A stretch of 8,284 nt of DNA from Selenomonadaceae bacterium (lineage in GTDB: Bacteria > Bacillota > Negativicutes > Selenomonadales > Selenomonadaceae). The position numbers and the translations under genes were made by a program. The stretch's first letter is position 1. Every line of letters starts with the position of its first letter. The notes beneath the pieces were generated by a model. That model worked only from the letters and a program-made list of their open reading frames with translations. It had not been told where the DNA came from and did no database searches. The DNA lies in contig JAEERZ010000092.1 of the NCBI GenBank assembly GCA_016286075.1, forward strand, positions 1-8,284, read 5' to 3'. Of the stretch, positions 1-6,072 are shown in pieces.

Positions 1-12
1 CACCATGAAAGC

Positions 13-46
13 AAAAAGCACGGAACGTCGCCGTTCCGTGCTTTTT
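13..46. terminator. Bidirectional intrinsic terminator after htpX
   Basis: A perfect 15-base-pair stem (13-27 with 32-46) closes a four-base loop. It has an A tract on its left arm and a T tract on its right arm, so it can terminate on both strands. It sits 21 bases past the stop codon of the minus-strand htpX gene and would also end any plus-strand transcript arriving from the left. The few bases left of it show no gene. Confidence 0.9.
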
Positions 47-67
47 TATGTTTCTTTTTATATCTTG

Positions 68-943
68 TCAGCGGGAAACGCGCATCTCCCGCGCCTGCTC
101 CTTCAGCCGCGCCACGCGGTCCTGCGTGGACGGGTGGGTGCTGAAGAGGCTTGCGAAGGACACGTTCGAGCCCTTCAGCGGATTCACGATGCACAGGTGC
201 GCCGTGGAGGTCGAAGCCCCCGCCAGCGGCCGCATCCTCGTCGAAGCATACTCCAATTTCTCGAGGGCCGAGGCCAGCGCCAACGGATTGCCGCAGATCT
301 CGCCGCCGCTCTTGTCCGCGTCGTACTCCCGGGAGCGCGAGATCGCGAGCTGGATCATCATCGCCGCGAAGGGCGCCACGATGATCGTGAAAAGGAACCC
401 CAGCGCGCCGCCGTTGTCGTCGCGGCTGCTGGAACGCCCGCCGCCGAAAATCGCCGCCCACTGCGCGATATGCGCGATGGTGGAAATCACGCCGGCGATA
501 GACGCCGCCACCGTCGAGATCAAGGTGTCGCGGTGCTTGACGTGGGAAAGCTCATGGGCGAGCACGCCGCCCAGCTCGTCGTAGTCCAGCACCTGCATGA
601 TGCCCGTAGTCACGGCCACCGCCGCGTGCTCAGGGTTGCGCCCTGTGGCAAAAGCGTTCGGCGTCGCGGACTGGATCACGCAGACCTTCGGCATCGGAAG
701 CTCCGCCTTCTGCGCCAGTTTCTCCACCAACCCGTAAAGCTCCGGCGCCTGCGCGCGGGAAATCTCCTGCGCGTGGTAGGCTGAAAGCACCATCTTGTCG
801 CTGTACCAGTAAGAGAAGAAATTCATGCCGAGGGAAAAGACCAGCATAATCACCGCGCCCTCGCGCCCGCCGAAGCTGCCGCCCACGGCAATCAACAGCC
901 CGGTCAGCAGCGCCATCAAAAGCGTGGTTTTGAATGTATTCAT
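68..943 (-). CDS. htpX: HtpX-type membrane zinc metalloprotease (M48 family)
   Basis: The 291-residue product is a full-length HtpX-like protease, an integral membrane zinc enzyme known from this family to degrade misfolded or damaged membrane proteins. Two hydrophobic segments lie near the N-terminus (about residues 6-22 and 28-45) and two more at about 142-165 and 180-202. The catalytic HELSH motif is at 130-134, with the second glutamate ligand probably E206 in SREYDAD. A conserved FSTHPSTQDRVARL stretch is near the C-terminus, as in other HtpX proteins. The ATG at 941-943 is chosen because an AAAGGAGGA ribosome site precedes it (GGAGG at 956-960, 12-base spacer). The frame is open for another 45 codons upstream, but that extension is not HtpX-like and has no ribosome site. 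The gene stands alone on the minus strand and ends at a terminator. No stress-type promoter could be assigned with confidence. Confidence 0.96.
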   Translation of the reverse strand: MNTFKTTLLMALLTGLLIAVGGSFGGREGAVIMLVFSLGMNFFSYWYSDKMVLSAYHAQEISRAQAPELYGLVEKLAQKAELPMPKVCVIQSATPNAFATGRNPEHAAVAVTTGIMQVLDYDELGGVLAHELSHVKHRDTLISTVAASIAGVISTIAHIAQWAAIFGGGRSSSRDDNGGALGFLFTIIVAPFAAMMIQLAISRSREYDADKSGGEICGNPLALASALEKLEYASTRMRPLAGASTSTAHLCIVNPLKGSNVSFASLFSTHPSTQDRVARLKEQAREMRVSR

Positions 944-1344
944 AAAAATGTTTGTCCTCCTTTGTATCGTATTGCGGTCATGATAGCAACGCAGTATGAA
1001 AAAGGAATGAACCGGGGAGGATAAGAACCGTTCGGCTGTTTTTTGCCGAACGATTCGTTGAGAGATTATTTTTTGCAAAAGGTTTTGATATTGGCTTATA
1101 CGATTGCGATTGCTTATCGTTGTTTAATCATTTTGGCGGGGCTTCGCCCCTCCAATCCTCCCCACACAAGGGGAGAGCCCCTTGTGAATCCCCCGGAAGG
1201 GCCCTGCGGGGCCAGGATTCCGCGGTGAAAGCCCAGAATAACTTGTCAGGTCGTTTATCCCGCGATTAAGCTCTTGATGACTTCGACTTTAGCCCATTTT
1301 TGCGGGTTAAGGACATACATCGCAAACGTAATCTTGTACTCTTG

Positions 1345-1390
1345 CCTTCCCCTCTGGGGAAGGGGGACCGCCGAAGGCGGTGGATGAGGT
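1345..1390. repeat. Nested double-hairpin repeat inside the larger palindrome
   Basis: Two hairpins lie in tandem: CCTTCCCC/GGGGAAGG (1345-1352 with 1356-1363) and ACCGCC/GGCGGT with a GAA loop (1367-1381), followed by GGATGAGGT. The arrangement resembles a short intergenic repeat I recall as common in gut Firmicutes genomes. It interrupts the central part of the surrounding palindrome without a counterpart on the other arm, which suggests later insertion. Confidence 0.6.
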
Positions 1391-1533
1391 CTTATGGCTA
1401 AAGTTTAAGTTACTGTAACCTTTAGCGCGGGATAAATAGTCGATTGAGTTATCACCATCGCACGTCGCGGAATCCTGGCTCCGCAGAGCCTTTCCGGGAG
1501 CCGCGAGGGTCCTCCCTCGCGTGGGAGAGGATA

Positions 1534-1562
1534 CAAAGGGGAGGGCGACGCCCTCCCCTTTG
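1534..1562. repeat. 29-base GC-rich palindrome, copy A
   Basis: A perfect 14-bp stem, CAAAGGGGAGGGCG and its complement, surrounds a single A. It matches the palindrome at 8254-8282 at 27 of 29 positions, and both differences fall in the loop. It forms the right end of the large inverted-repeat element. It is too far from any gene end here to be an obvious terminator. Confidence 0.8.
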
Positions 1563-1577
1563 ATTCATACAATCCTC

Positions 1578-1606
1578 TTTACAAATAGAACTGCTTTCAT
1601 TAAAAT
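1578..1606 (+). promoter_or_regulatory. Promoter of azlC-azlD
   Basis: TTTACA (1578-1583) and TAAAAT (1601-1606) are separated by exactly 17 bases, and each matches the sigma-70 consensus at five of six positions. Transcription would begin near 1613, leaving a leader of about 30 bases that carries the AAGGAG ribosome site at 1624-1629. Confidence 0.65.
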
Positions 1607-1641
1607 AAAAAGCAATTTCACGCAAGGAGAACAACCATCTT

Positions 1642-2370
1642 ATGACGTCGCTGAACAAATCGGGGCTTCTTTCGACCCACGGGCAGGCTCTGCAGGAAGG
1701 CGTGCGGGACGGCATGCCCATCGCCCTCGGCTATTTCGTCGTGGCCTTCACCCTCGGCATCGCCGCGCGAAACGCGGGCCTTACCCCCTTTCAGGGCTTC
1801 CTCGCCAGCTTCTTCAATAACGCTTCCGCCGGCGAATACGCGGCCTTCACCGTCATCGCCGCCGACCGTCCGTATCTGGAAATGGCCCTGATAACCCTCG
1901 TCGCCAACGCCCGATATCTTCTGATGAGCTGCGTCTTGAGCCAGCGGTTCGCGCCGGATGCTTCGATCTGGCACCGGATCTTCGTGGGCTTCGACGTGAC
2001 CGACGAAATCTTCGGCATTTCCGCCGCGCGGCCCGTCCCCCTCGATCCTTATTACAACTACGGCGCGATGCTCGTCGCGCTGCCCGGTTGGTCGGTAGGA
2101 ACCGCCGTCGGCATCATGGCTGGAAACGCCCTTCCGGCAGCGGCGGTCAGCGCCCTTTCCGTGGCCCTCTACGGCATGTTCCTCGCGATCATCATTCCCC
2201 CCTCCCGGGCCAATCGCGTCATCGGCGTTTTCGTGGCCATAGCCTTTGCCGCCAGCTTCGCCGCCTCGACGCTGCCCGTCATATCGGAGCTTTCCGGCGG
2301 CACGAGGACGATTCTGCTGACGGTGATTCTCGCCGCCGTCGCCGCCGTCAAATATCCGAGAGACGATTAA
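1642..2370 (+). CDS. azlC: AzlC family branched-chain amino acid exporter, large subunit
   Basis: The 242-residue product is an AzlC-type inner-membrane permease. In characterised members AzlC works with the small AzlD subunit to export branched-chain amino acids or analogues. About seven hydrophobic segments are visible (roughly residues 26-42, 50-73, 80-98, 139-161, 165-187, 192-210 and 221-237). Family-like stretches include LQEGVRDGMPIALGY near the start and NARYLLMS at 89-96, the counterpart of the usual NLRH-L-M motif. The length is normal for the family. The ATG is supported by AAGGAG about 12 bases upstream, which is slightly long spacing. azlD follows after 106 bases in the same orientation, and both genes appear to run from the promoter at 1578-1606. 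The substrate cannot be told from the sequence. Confidence 0.93.
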   Translation: MTSLNKSGLLSTHGQALQEGVRDGMPIALGYFVVAFTLGIAARNAGLTPFQGFLASFFNNASAGEYAAFTVIAADRPYLEMALITLVANARYLLMSCVLSQRFAPDASIWHRIFVGFDVTDEIFGISAARPVPLDPYYNYGAMLVALPGWSVGTAVGIMAGNALPAAAVSALSVALYGMFLAIIIPPSRANRVIGVFVAIAFAASFAASTLPVISELSGGTRTILLTVILAAVAAVKYPRDD

Positions 2371-2476
2371 ATGCAAAAATCTGCAAGAATCTCGCTTTTC
2401 CGCATAAACAAACGGCTAACTCCAACTCATTCTCTTTACAAAATAGTCCGTTACAGAAATAATTGGAGGCAATAAC

Positions 2477-2788
2477 ATGTCCCACAGCATTTGGATGTAC
2501 CTTCTCGTGATGTCGGCGGTCACGCTTTCGATCCGCATCTTGCCGCTGACTTTGATTCGCCGCCAGATCAAGAGCCGCTTCATCCGGTCCTTTCTCTTTT
2601 ACGTTCCTTATATTACGCTGGCGGTGATGACCTTCCCCGACATCGTCCACGCGACCCAGACCCCGGCCTCGGGAATGCTGGCGCTGATCGTCGGCGCGGC
2701 CATGGCCTGGTTCGGCGCGAGCCTGTTCAAAGTCTCGGCCTTCTGCTGCGTCGCCGTATTTCTCGCGGAGCGTTTCCTCGTCGGATAA
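2477..2788 (+). CDS. azlD: AzlD family branched-chain amino acid exporter, small subunit
   Basis: This 103-residue membrane protein is the small partner of AzlC. It shows the AzlD pattern of about four hydrophobic segments (roughly residues 5-25, 37-57, 66-82 and 84-99), with the conserved RILPLTL at 20-26 after the first and FYVPYITLAVMTFP in the second. The ATG is well placed behind GGAGG (2465-2469, seven-base spacer). Its position directly downstream of azlC and the shared terminator support a two-gene unit. The 106-base gap between the genes is longer than usual for azlCD pairs, which often overlap or nearly touch. Confidence 0.92.
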   Translation: MSHSIWMYLLVMSAVTLSIRILPLTLIRRQIKSRFIRSFLFYVPYITLAVMTFPDIVHATQTPASGMLALIVGAAMAWFGASLFKVSAFCCVAVFLAERFLVG

Positions 2789-2798
2789 CGGACAAACA

Positions 2799-2830
2799 AA
2801 AAGCGGGCAGCCGATAGGCTGTCCGCTTTT
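2799..2830. terminator. Terminator shared by azlD and the convergent ATPase gene
   Basis: A 14-bp stem (2799-2812 with 2817-2830, one G-U pair as read on the plus strand) closes a GATA loop. A and T tracts on the two arms allow termination from either side. It lies between the stop codons of azlD (2786-2788) and the minus-strand ATPase (2850-2852). Confidence 0.9.
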
Positions 2831-2849
2831 ATTTTCATTATCATATTTA

Positions 2850-3356
2850 TTATTTCAATACGATATGGGCGCTGAGCTCTTCCAGTTTTTCGTGCAGTTC
2901 TTCGCCGACCTCCTCGGTTTTCGCAGGTACGTCCGCCAGCGGGAATTTGCTGGCCACGATCGTTTGCAGTTTATTTCCTTCCCGTACCTTCAGAAGGCCG
3001 ATCAGCGTTTCGCCCGCCTCCCGATCCAAATGCGCCGCGTCGAGGTCGTCCAGCACGAGGCAGGGCGCCGACTCCGCTTTCTCACAGAATTTTATGCGCG
3101 CCGTCTCGTTTGCCGCGCCCAGCGTCTCCGAAAAAAGTTCCGCCGCCGTCAGGAACAACGTATCCGTTCCCGCTTTCTGCTTCTCATTGGCGAACACCGC
3201 CACCAGCATGCTCTTGCCCGTGCCCGGCGGCCCGTAAACGAAAGCCCCCTTCTCCGTCTCCGCGACCAACCCTTTCATCGTGGCGACCGCCTCTTTGTTG
3301 TAGGCGTCGGAATCATAACGCTCAAAGCCAAGCCCCTTGTATTTCATAGGAACCAT
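2850..3356 (-). CDS. Small DnaC/IstB-like AAA+ ATP-binding protein
   Basis: The product is about 168 residues and consists almost only of an ATPase core. Visible motifs are Walker A GPPGTGKS (42-49), Walker B CLVLDDLD (99-106) and a sensor-1-like strand TIVASKF (132-138). This is the layout of DnaC/DnaI helicase loaders and IstB transposition helpers, but the usual N-terminal partner-binding domain is missing. The C-terminal stretch GEELHEKLEELSAHIVLK lacks the arginines normally found there. The start at 3354-3356 is favoured because AAGGGG (3367-3372) lies 10 bases upstream. The frame is open to an ATG at 3459-3461, but that extension has no good ribosome site and does not resemble a protein domain. 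No replication or transposition gene is adjacent, so the role is unknown; DNA-helicase loading is only a family-based possibility. Confidence 0.8.
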   Translation of the reverse strand: MVPMKYKGLGFERYDSDAYNKEAVATMKGLVAETEKGAFVYGPPGTGKSMLVAVFANEKQKAGTDTLFLTAAELFSETLGAANETARIKFCEKAESAPCLVLDDLDAAHLDREAGETLIGLLKVREGNKLQTIVASKFPLADVPAKTEEVGEELHEKLEELSAHIVLK

Positions 3357-3480
3357 CAGCAACACACCCCTTCGTATAATATGAGAAACCCTTAAGGAAC
3401 CCCCGCGATCGCTTCCGAGCGGCATCCCCCCTTGCCCTGTCTTCACTTTCAGGACAGGCATATCGTTCTCGTTCTTTTAT

Positions 3481-3509
3481 ATTATACGGCAAATTGACAA
3501 AATAGGCAA
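3481..3509 (-). promoter_or_regulatory. Promoter of the small ATPase gene
   Basis: Read on the minus strand, TTGCCT (3504-3509) and a perfect TATAAT (3481-3486) are separated by 17 bases. Transcription would start near 3474, giving a leader of roughly 118 bases to the favoured start codon. The -35 box abuts the T tract of the preceding terminator. Confidence 0.6.
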
Positions 3510-3565
3510 AAAAACTTTTACAGAAGCCGTTTGTATTTTCACAAAGGACTTCCGTAAAAGTTTTT
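3510..3565 (-). terminator. Hairpin terminator after cbiK
   Basis: A 17-position stem with one mismatch (3510-3526 with 3549-3565) surrounds a 22-base loop that can itself pair weakly (TTTGT with ACAAA). On the minus strand it is followed by seven T residues (3508-3514 on the plus strand), as expected for an intrinsic terminator. It sits about 80 bases beyond the cbiK stop codon and immediately before the next gene's promoter. The long AT-rich stem and large loop are less typical than the other terminators here. Confidence 0.65.
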
Positions 3566-3646
3566 CAAAATTTCCTATCAAAAATAGCGTTATCGTAATA
3601 ACTTAATCGAAAACATCGTGCTCCCGAAGGATTGTAAAGGAAAATC

Positions 3647-4597
3647 TCACGCCTGCAATTTATCCCAAGCCTCGTTGACTCGTTCCACATAAAGTTCCCG
3701 AACGAGGGGCAGCTCGCCCAGTCCCTTTTGGAAGACCTCCACTTCAAATCCTTCGGCCAGAAGCCGCGAACGATGAGAACCGGGGGCGTCGCCCGCCATA
3801 TCCCGGGACGCGTGGGCGCCCACCGCCAGCATCAGCGGCACCAGCCGCACGCGGCGGATTCCCTTTTCCTTGAGAACCGGCGTAATGTGCTCCAGCCGCG
3901 GCCACCCCGCCAGCGTATAGATGAAAGCCCGGTCCCAGCCCGCCATCTCAAACCGCGTTTGCAGCGCCGCGTAAAACGAGTTGGACGGATGCTGCGTGCC
4001 GTGGGCCATCACCAGCGCCGCCTCGTCCTCCGCCAAGGGCGGCAAAGATTCCCGCAGCGCCTTCGTCAGATCTGCCGCGTCGTCCCGCTGCTCCTCCTGC
4101 CCCATCCAATACATCAGCGGCGCGCCCAGCACCAGCCGCTTGAACTTCTTCTTGCAGGCGTTGAACAGCTCCACCAGACCGACGTACTCCGCACCGGGGA
4201 ACAGATGCAGGGAAGCGATGGCCACCCGCGTGTACCCGGCTTGGAGCAGCGCGCCCAACGCCTCCTGCACCGACAGGATTTCCAGCCCTGCCGCCTCCTT
4301 TACCTTGGCGCGCATGACCGAGGACGTATAGGCCTCGAAAATATCGGTCTCGGGATTTGCCTCGGCGATGGCCTCCATCAACGGCTCCACCGCCGCCGCC
4401 CGCGCCTCCTTCCGCGCCGCGCCGTAAGACACCACGAGAAGCGCGTCCACGTTCTCCTTCGCCGCCAGCGAAGGCTCGTCGTGACACAGCACCCCGATCT
4501 GCGCCGCGCGCAAAAGCGCCGGGGTCGGTTTCCTGACCTCGTCGTGCAGCTTATATCCAGCGCCTTTATGCATCCGCATCGGCGTTTTATTTTCCAT
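3647..4597 (-). CDS. cbiK: Sirohydrochlorin cobaltochelatase, CbiK type
   Basis: The 316-residue product belongs to the CbiK chelatases, which insert cobalt into sirohydrochlorin early in the anaerobic cobalamin pathway; some members act on iron for siroheme or heme. Recognisable stretches are ALLVVSYGAARKEA (52-65), EAYTSSVMRAKV (88-99), SLHLFPGAEYVGL (129-141), VMAHGTQHPSN (196-206) and VPLMLAVGAHASRDMAGD (253-270), followed by the KGLGE motif (291-295). H199 or H203 and H262 are the likely metal or tetrapyrrole contacts. About 50 residues precede the chelatase core, without a hydrophobic signal sequence. The ATG at 4595-4597 has GAGG seven bases upstream; an ATG nine codons earlier has no ribosome site. 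The gene has its own promoter and terminator, and no other cobalamin gene is near. The roughly 80-base leader is too short for a cobalamin riboswitch. Cobalt rather than iron is inferred. Confidence 0.9.
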   Translation of the reverse strand: MENKTPMRMHKGAGYKLHDEVRKPTPALLRAAQIGVLCHDEPSLAAKENVDALLVVSYGAARKEARAAAVEPLMEAIAEANPETDIFEAYTSSVMRAKVKEAAGLEILSVQEALGALLQAGYTRVAIASLHLFPGAEYVGLVELFNACKKKFKRLVLGAPLMYWMGQEEQRDDAADLTKALRESLPPLAEDEAALVMAHGTQHPSNSFYAALQTRFEMAGWDRAFIYTLAGWPRLEHITPVLKEKGIRRVRLVPLMLAVGAHASRDMAGDAPGSHRSRLLAEGFEVEVFQKGLGELPLVRELYVERVNEAWDKLQA

Positions 4598-4651
4598 GTC
4601 GAAGCCTCTTTCCAAAATGAACATTTACATGAACATATCAACTTTAATTTC

Positions 4652-4681
4652 ATTATATAGTTTCCACGCCGCCCCTGTCAA
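4652..4681 (-). promoter_or_regulatory. Near-consensus promoter of cbiK
   Basis: On the minus strand a perfect TTGACA (4676-4681) and a perfect TATAAT (4652-4657) are 18 bases apart. Transcription would start near 4645, giving a leader of about 48 bases. This is the strongest promoter match in the window and suggests that cbiK is expressed independently of the sprT-like gene upstream. Confidence 0.8.
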
Positions 4682-4702
4682 ATACAAATCTGCACAGCCG
4701 AC

Positions 4703-4730
4703 AAAAAACTTCCGGGCGGCCGCTCGGAAG
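4703..4730 (-). terminator. Terminator of the DUF4446-sprT-like unit
   Basis: Read on the minus strand, CTTCCG (4725-4730) and CGGAAG (4709-4714) form a stem around a GC-rich ten-base loop, followed by six T residues (4703-4708). It begins five bases past the stop codon of the sprT-like gene. Confidence 0.8.
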
Positions 4731-4734
4731 CTTC

Positions 4735-5418
4735 TTATTCCATATTCTCCTTGTCGCTTGTCACCGGCTCCAGCCGATAGACCTCGAAAGCCCCTTTGCC
4801 GCATTTCGCGCAGCGGTACCGGGACGGGTGCCTGACCACCGCCCCCGCCCGCAGATAGTAAAAGGCGTTCCCGCAGGCGGCGCAAACCACCTTATAACGG
4901 TACAGCGCCTCGGACTGCCGGATCGCCGTCTTTTCCGAATACACCTGAACGCGAAGCCCCAACGCCCCGTTCAGCGCCTCCATGCCCCGGTGAAAAAGCC
5001 CGCCGTGCCCTTCCCTCGGCGGCAGGCAGGCATGCAGCAGCTCGTGGGCGATTACGTCCAAAAGGGCGGCGGCGTTCCCCGGAAAAAAAAGCAGCCCGCT
5101 GAAAGCGAGCCGACACGTCCCGTCCTCTCCGCGGGGAATGTTGCAGGAACCGTATTCGCGGACGCCGCGCGTGATACGGACGGAAACGACGCGCCGCAGG
5201 CGGGCATCGATTCCCGCGTCATGAAGCGCGCTTTCGACGGCAGGGCCGAGCGCGTCGATCAAATCCCGCGCCAAAAGGCGCATCCGCCAAACGCCCGCCG
5301 TCTCCGAGAGCCGCGCCTCCGCTATAGCCAACAGCGCCTCCCGCCCCTCCGGCGAGAACAGCGCCCCGCCCCGGGGCATTCCCGACGAGGAAGACTCACT
5401 CTGCGGACGCGATGGCAT
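4735..5418 (-). CDS. SprT-like zinc metalloprotein
   Basis: The 227-residue product has the SprT-like architecture. A gluzincin-type HELLH motif lies at 125-129, with further histidines at 138 and 143 in GHGGLFH. A C-terminal zinc ribbon follows, with cysteine pairs at C179/C182 and C203/C206. Relatives include SprT and the eukaryotic SPRTN protease that cleaves DNA-protein crosslinks; bacterial members are largely uncharacterised, so proteolysis is inferred. The first ATG (5416-5418) lies inside the end of the upstream DUF4446 gene, a 23-base overlap, with a weak GGCGG site ahead of it. A second ATG at 5377-5379 (residue 14) would leave a 16-base gap instead. The first 13 residues are serine-rich and not conserved-looking, so the start is uncertain. 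The overlap argues for co-transcription and coupled translation with the DUF4446 gene. Confidence 0.85.
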   Translation of the reverse strand: MPSRPQSESSSSGMPRGGALFSPEGREALLAIAEARLSETAGVWRMRLLARDLIDALGPAVESALHDAGIDARLRRVVSVRITRGVREYGSCNIPRGEDGTCRLAFSGLLFFPGNAAALLDVIAHELLHACLPPREGHGGLFHRGMEALNGALGLRVQVYSEKTAIRQSEALYRYKVVCAACGNAFYYLRAGAVVRHPSRYRCAKCGKGAFEVYRLEPVTSDKENME

Positions 5419-5902
5419 TCTTGACCGCCTGCTGCTCTTCCGCCGTCATCGTGTATTTGGACTGTCCGCCCTCGATGGGCTTCACATACGTGCGGGAATC
5501 CTCACGGGCAAAGATGCTGGAAAACACCACGCCGTTGTTTTCCGCGTCCAAGAGCGCCACCGCGTAGCTCAGATCGCTGCCCATGTCCTGGAACGCGGAA
5601 AACCGCACCACGCCCACGCGGGTGATCGCCGTCTGCAAGAGCGCGTCGATCTGCGCGTTCTTCTCCCGGAGTTTTGCGTTCTCCTCCGCCACCCGGCGGG
5701 TCTCCTCGATGTGGTCGGTCAGCATCTTCTCTATCGACGTTCCCGACTCTTCTCCCACCATCATCGTGTTGTAGCGCGACTTCAGCGAAGACACGGCAGA
5801 CAGCAGGTAAAGCACCAGCAGCAGCAGGAACGCCAGCGCGCCGCCAAGGATGGCTAAGGACGTCTCGGGATTCGCCGCAACAAATTGGACTACTTCGTTC
5901 AT
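5396..5902 (-). CDS. DUF4446 family membrane-anchored protein
   Basis: The 168-residue product has one hydrophobic membrane segment (about 15-38), a charged helical stretch that may form a coiled coil (about 55-92), and a compact C-terminal domain. That domain is typical of DUF4446: VGVVRFSAFQDMGSDLSYAV (96-115), then ALLDAENNGVV and SRTYVKPI. DUF4446 genes are often found beside parA-parB in Firmicutes, as here, but no function is established. The ATG is forced by an in-frame TAG three codons upstream; the ribosome site GGAGG (5916-5920) is 13 bases away, longer than usual. The gene overlaps the start of the sprT-like gene and is separated from parB by a terminator and 340 bases, so it is not simply the third cistron of the par operon. 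Confidence 0.88.
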   Translation of the reverse strand: MNEVVQFVAANPETSLAILGGALAFLLLLVLYLLSAVSSLKSRYNTMMVGEESGTSIEKMLTDHIEETRRVAEENAKLREKNAQIDALLQTAITRVGVVRFSAFQDMGSDLSYAVALLDAENNGVVFSSIFAREDSRTYVKPIEGGQSKYTMTAEEQQAVKNAIASAE

Positions 5903-5956
5903 AGAAATCTAAAAGCCTCCTTATGAAATTAAATCCGTAGGTCATATACGCGCTCT

Positions 5957-5965
5957 ATTATAACA
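5957..5965 (-). promoter_or_regulatory. Extended -10 promoter of the DUF4446-sprT-like unit
   Basis: The minus strand reads TGTTATAAT: a perfect TATAAT (5957-5962) preceded by the extended -10 dinucleotide TG. No good -35 box is present at 16-18 bases, which fits an extended -10 promoter. Transcription would start near 5950, about 48 bases before the start codon. Confidence 0.6.
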
Positions 5966-6072
5966 TAAGGAAGCGGTTTGCGCTTATTTTTTTGCGCTGA
6001 GATTCCTGCCAATTCTACACACTTTTTACTAAAAAATAGGAGGATTTTATCAATATTTCCGTTTATTTTCCC

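Larger units (their letters stand above)
1137..1562. repeat. Large imperfect inverted-repeat element (MITE-like), with nested hairpins
   Basis: Nested matching arms fold this stretch into one long hairpin. 1205-1224 pairs with 1466-1485 (19 of 20). 1254-1264 pairs perfectly with 1426-1436 (TTTATCCCGCG and its complement). The flanking 21 bases on each side have equal length and lead to ACTTTAGCC (1285-1293) facing GGCTAAAGT (1396-1404). The outer arms (about 1155-1204 and 1486-1532) still match loosely. Both ends carry a GC-rich hairpin: GGCGGGGC TTC GCCCC-like at 1135-1151 and a 14-bp stem at 1534-1562. There is no transposase gene, so this looks like a non-autonomous element. Whether it is mobile or an extragenic palindrome family is not settled by the sequence. 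Confidence 0.7.
944..1641. other. Gene-free stretch between htpX and azlC, dominated by repeats
   Basis: The divergent genes htpX and azlC are separated by about 700 bases with no credible coding region. Nearest htpX is its ribosome site. An 8-bp hairpin (1029-1036 with 1045-1052, loop of eight bases) and AT-rich sequence follow. Most of the remainder, 1137-1562, is an imperfect palindromic repeat, and the last 80 bases hold the azlC promoter and ribosome site. Open frames at 1043-1228 (plus) and 1452-1721 (minus) run through the repeat arms and look spurious. Confidence 0.8.

Noticed and set aside
5..784. Plus-strand open frame of 259 codons opposite htpX
   Set aside because: It is antisense to htpX, starts before a bidirectional terminator and encodes an arginine-rich product without a recognisable domain.
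1043..1228. Plus-strand open frame of 61 codons upstream of azlC
   Set aside because: It runs through the left arm of the palindromic repeat, has no ribosome site, and its arginine/proline/glycine-rich product is what such repeats give when translated.
1137..1562. CRISPR array or structured RNA gene
   Set aside because: There are no regularly spaced identical direct repeats, and the pairing pattern is that of one long inverted repeat rather than a known RNA fold.
1452..1721. Minus-strand open frame of 89 codons overlapping the azlC start
   Set aside because: It is antisense to azlC and crosses the repeat's right arm; there is no ribosome site and no recognisable domain.
1618..2376. Minus-strand open frame of 252 codons opposite azlC
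   Set aside because: It is a shadow of azlC: the charged, glycine-rich translation is typical of the reverse strand of a GC-rich membrane protein gene.
3357..3461. N-terminal extension of the small ATPase starting at 3461
   Set aside because: The extension has no good ribosome site, would leave only about 13 bases of leader from the predicted promoter, and does not resemble a DnaC-type N-terminal domain.
4598..4651. Cobalamin riboswitch upstream of cbiK
   Set aside because: The leader from the predicted start site is about 50 bases, far shorter than a cobalamin riboswitch, and no B12-box-like sequence was seen.
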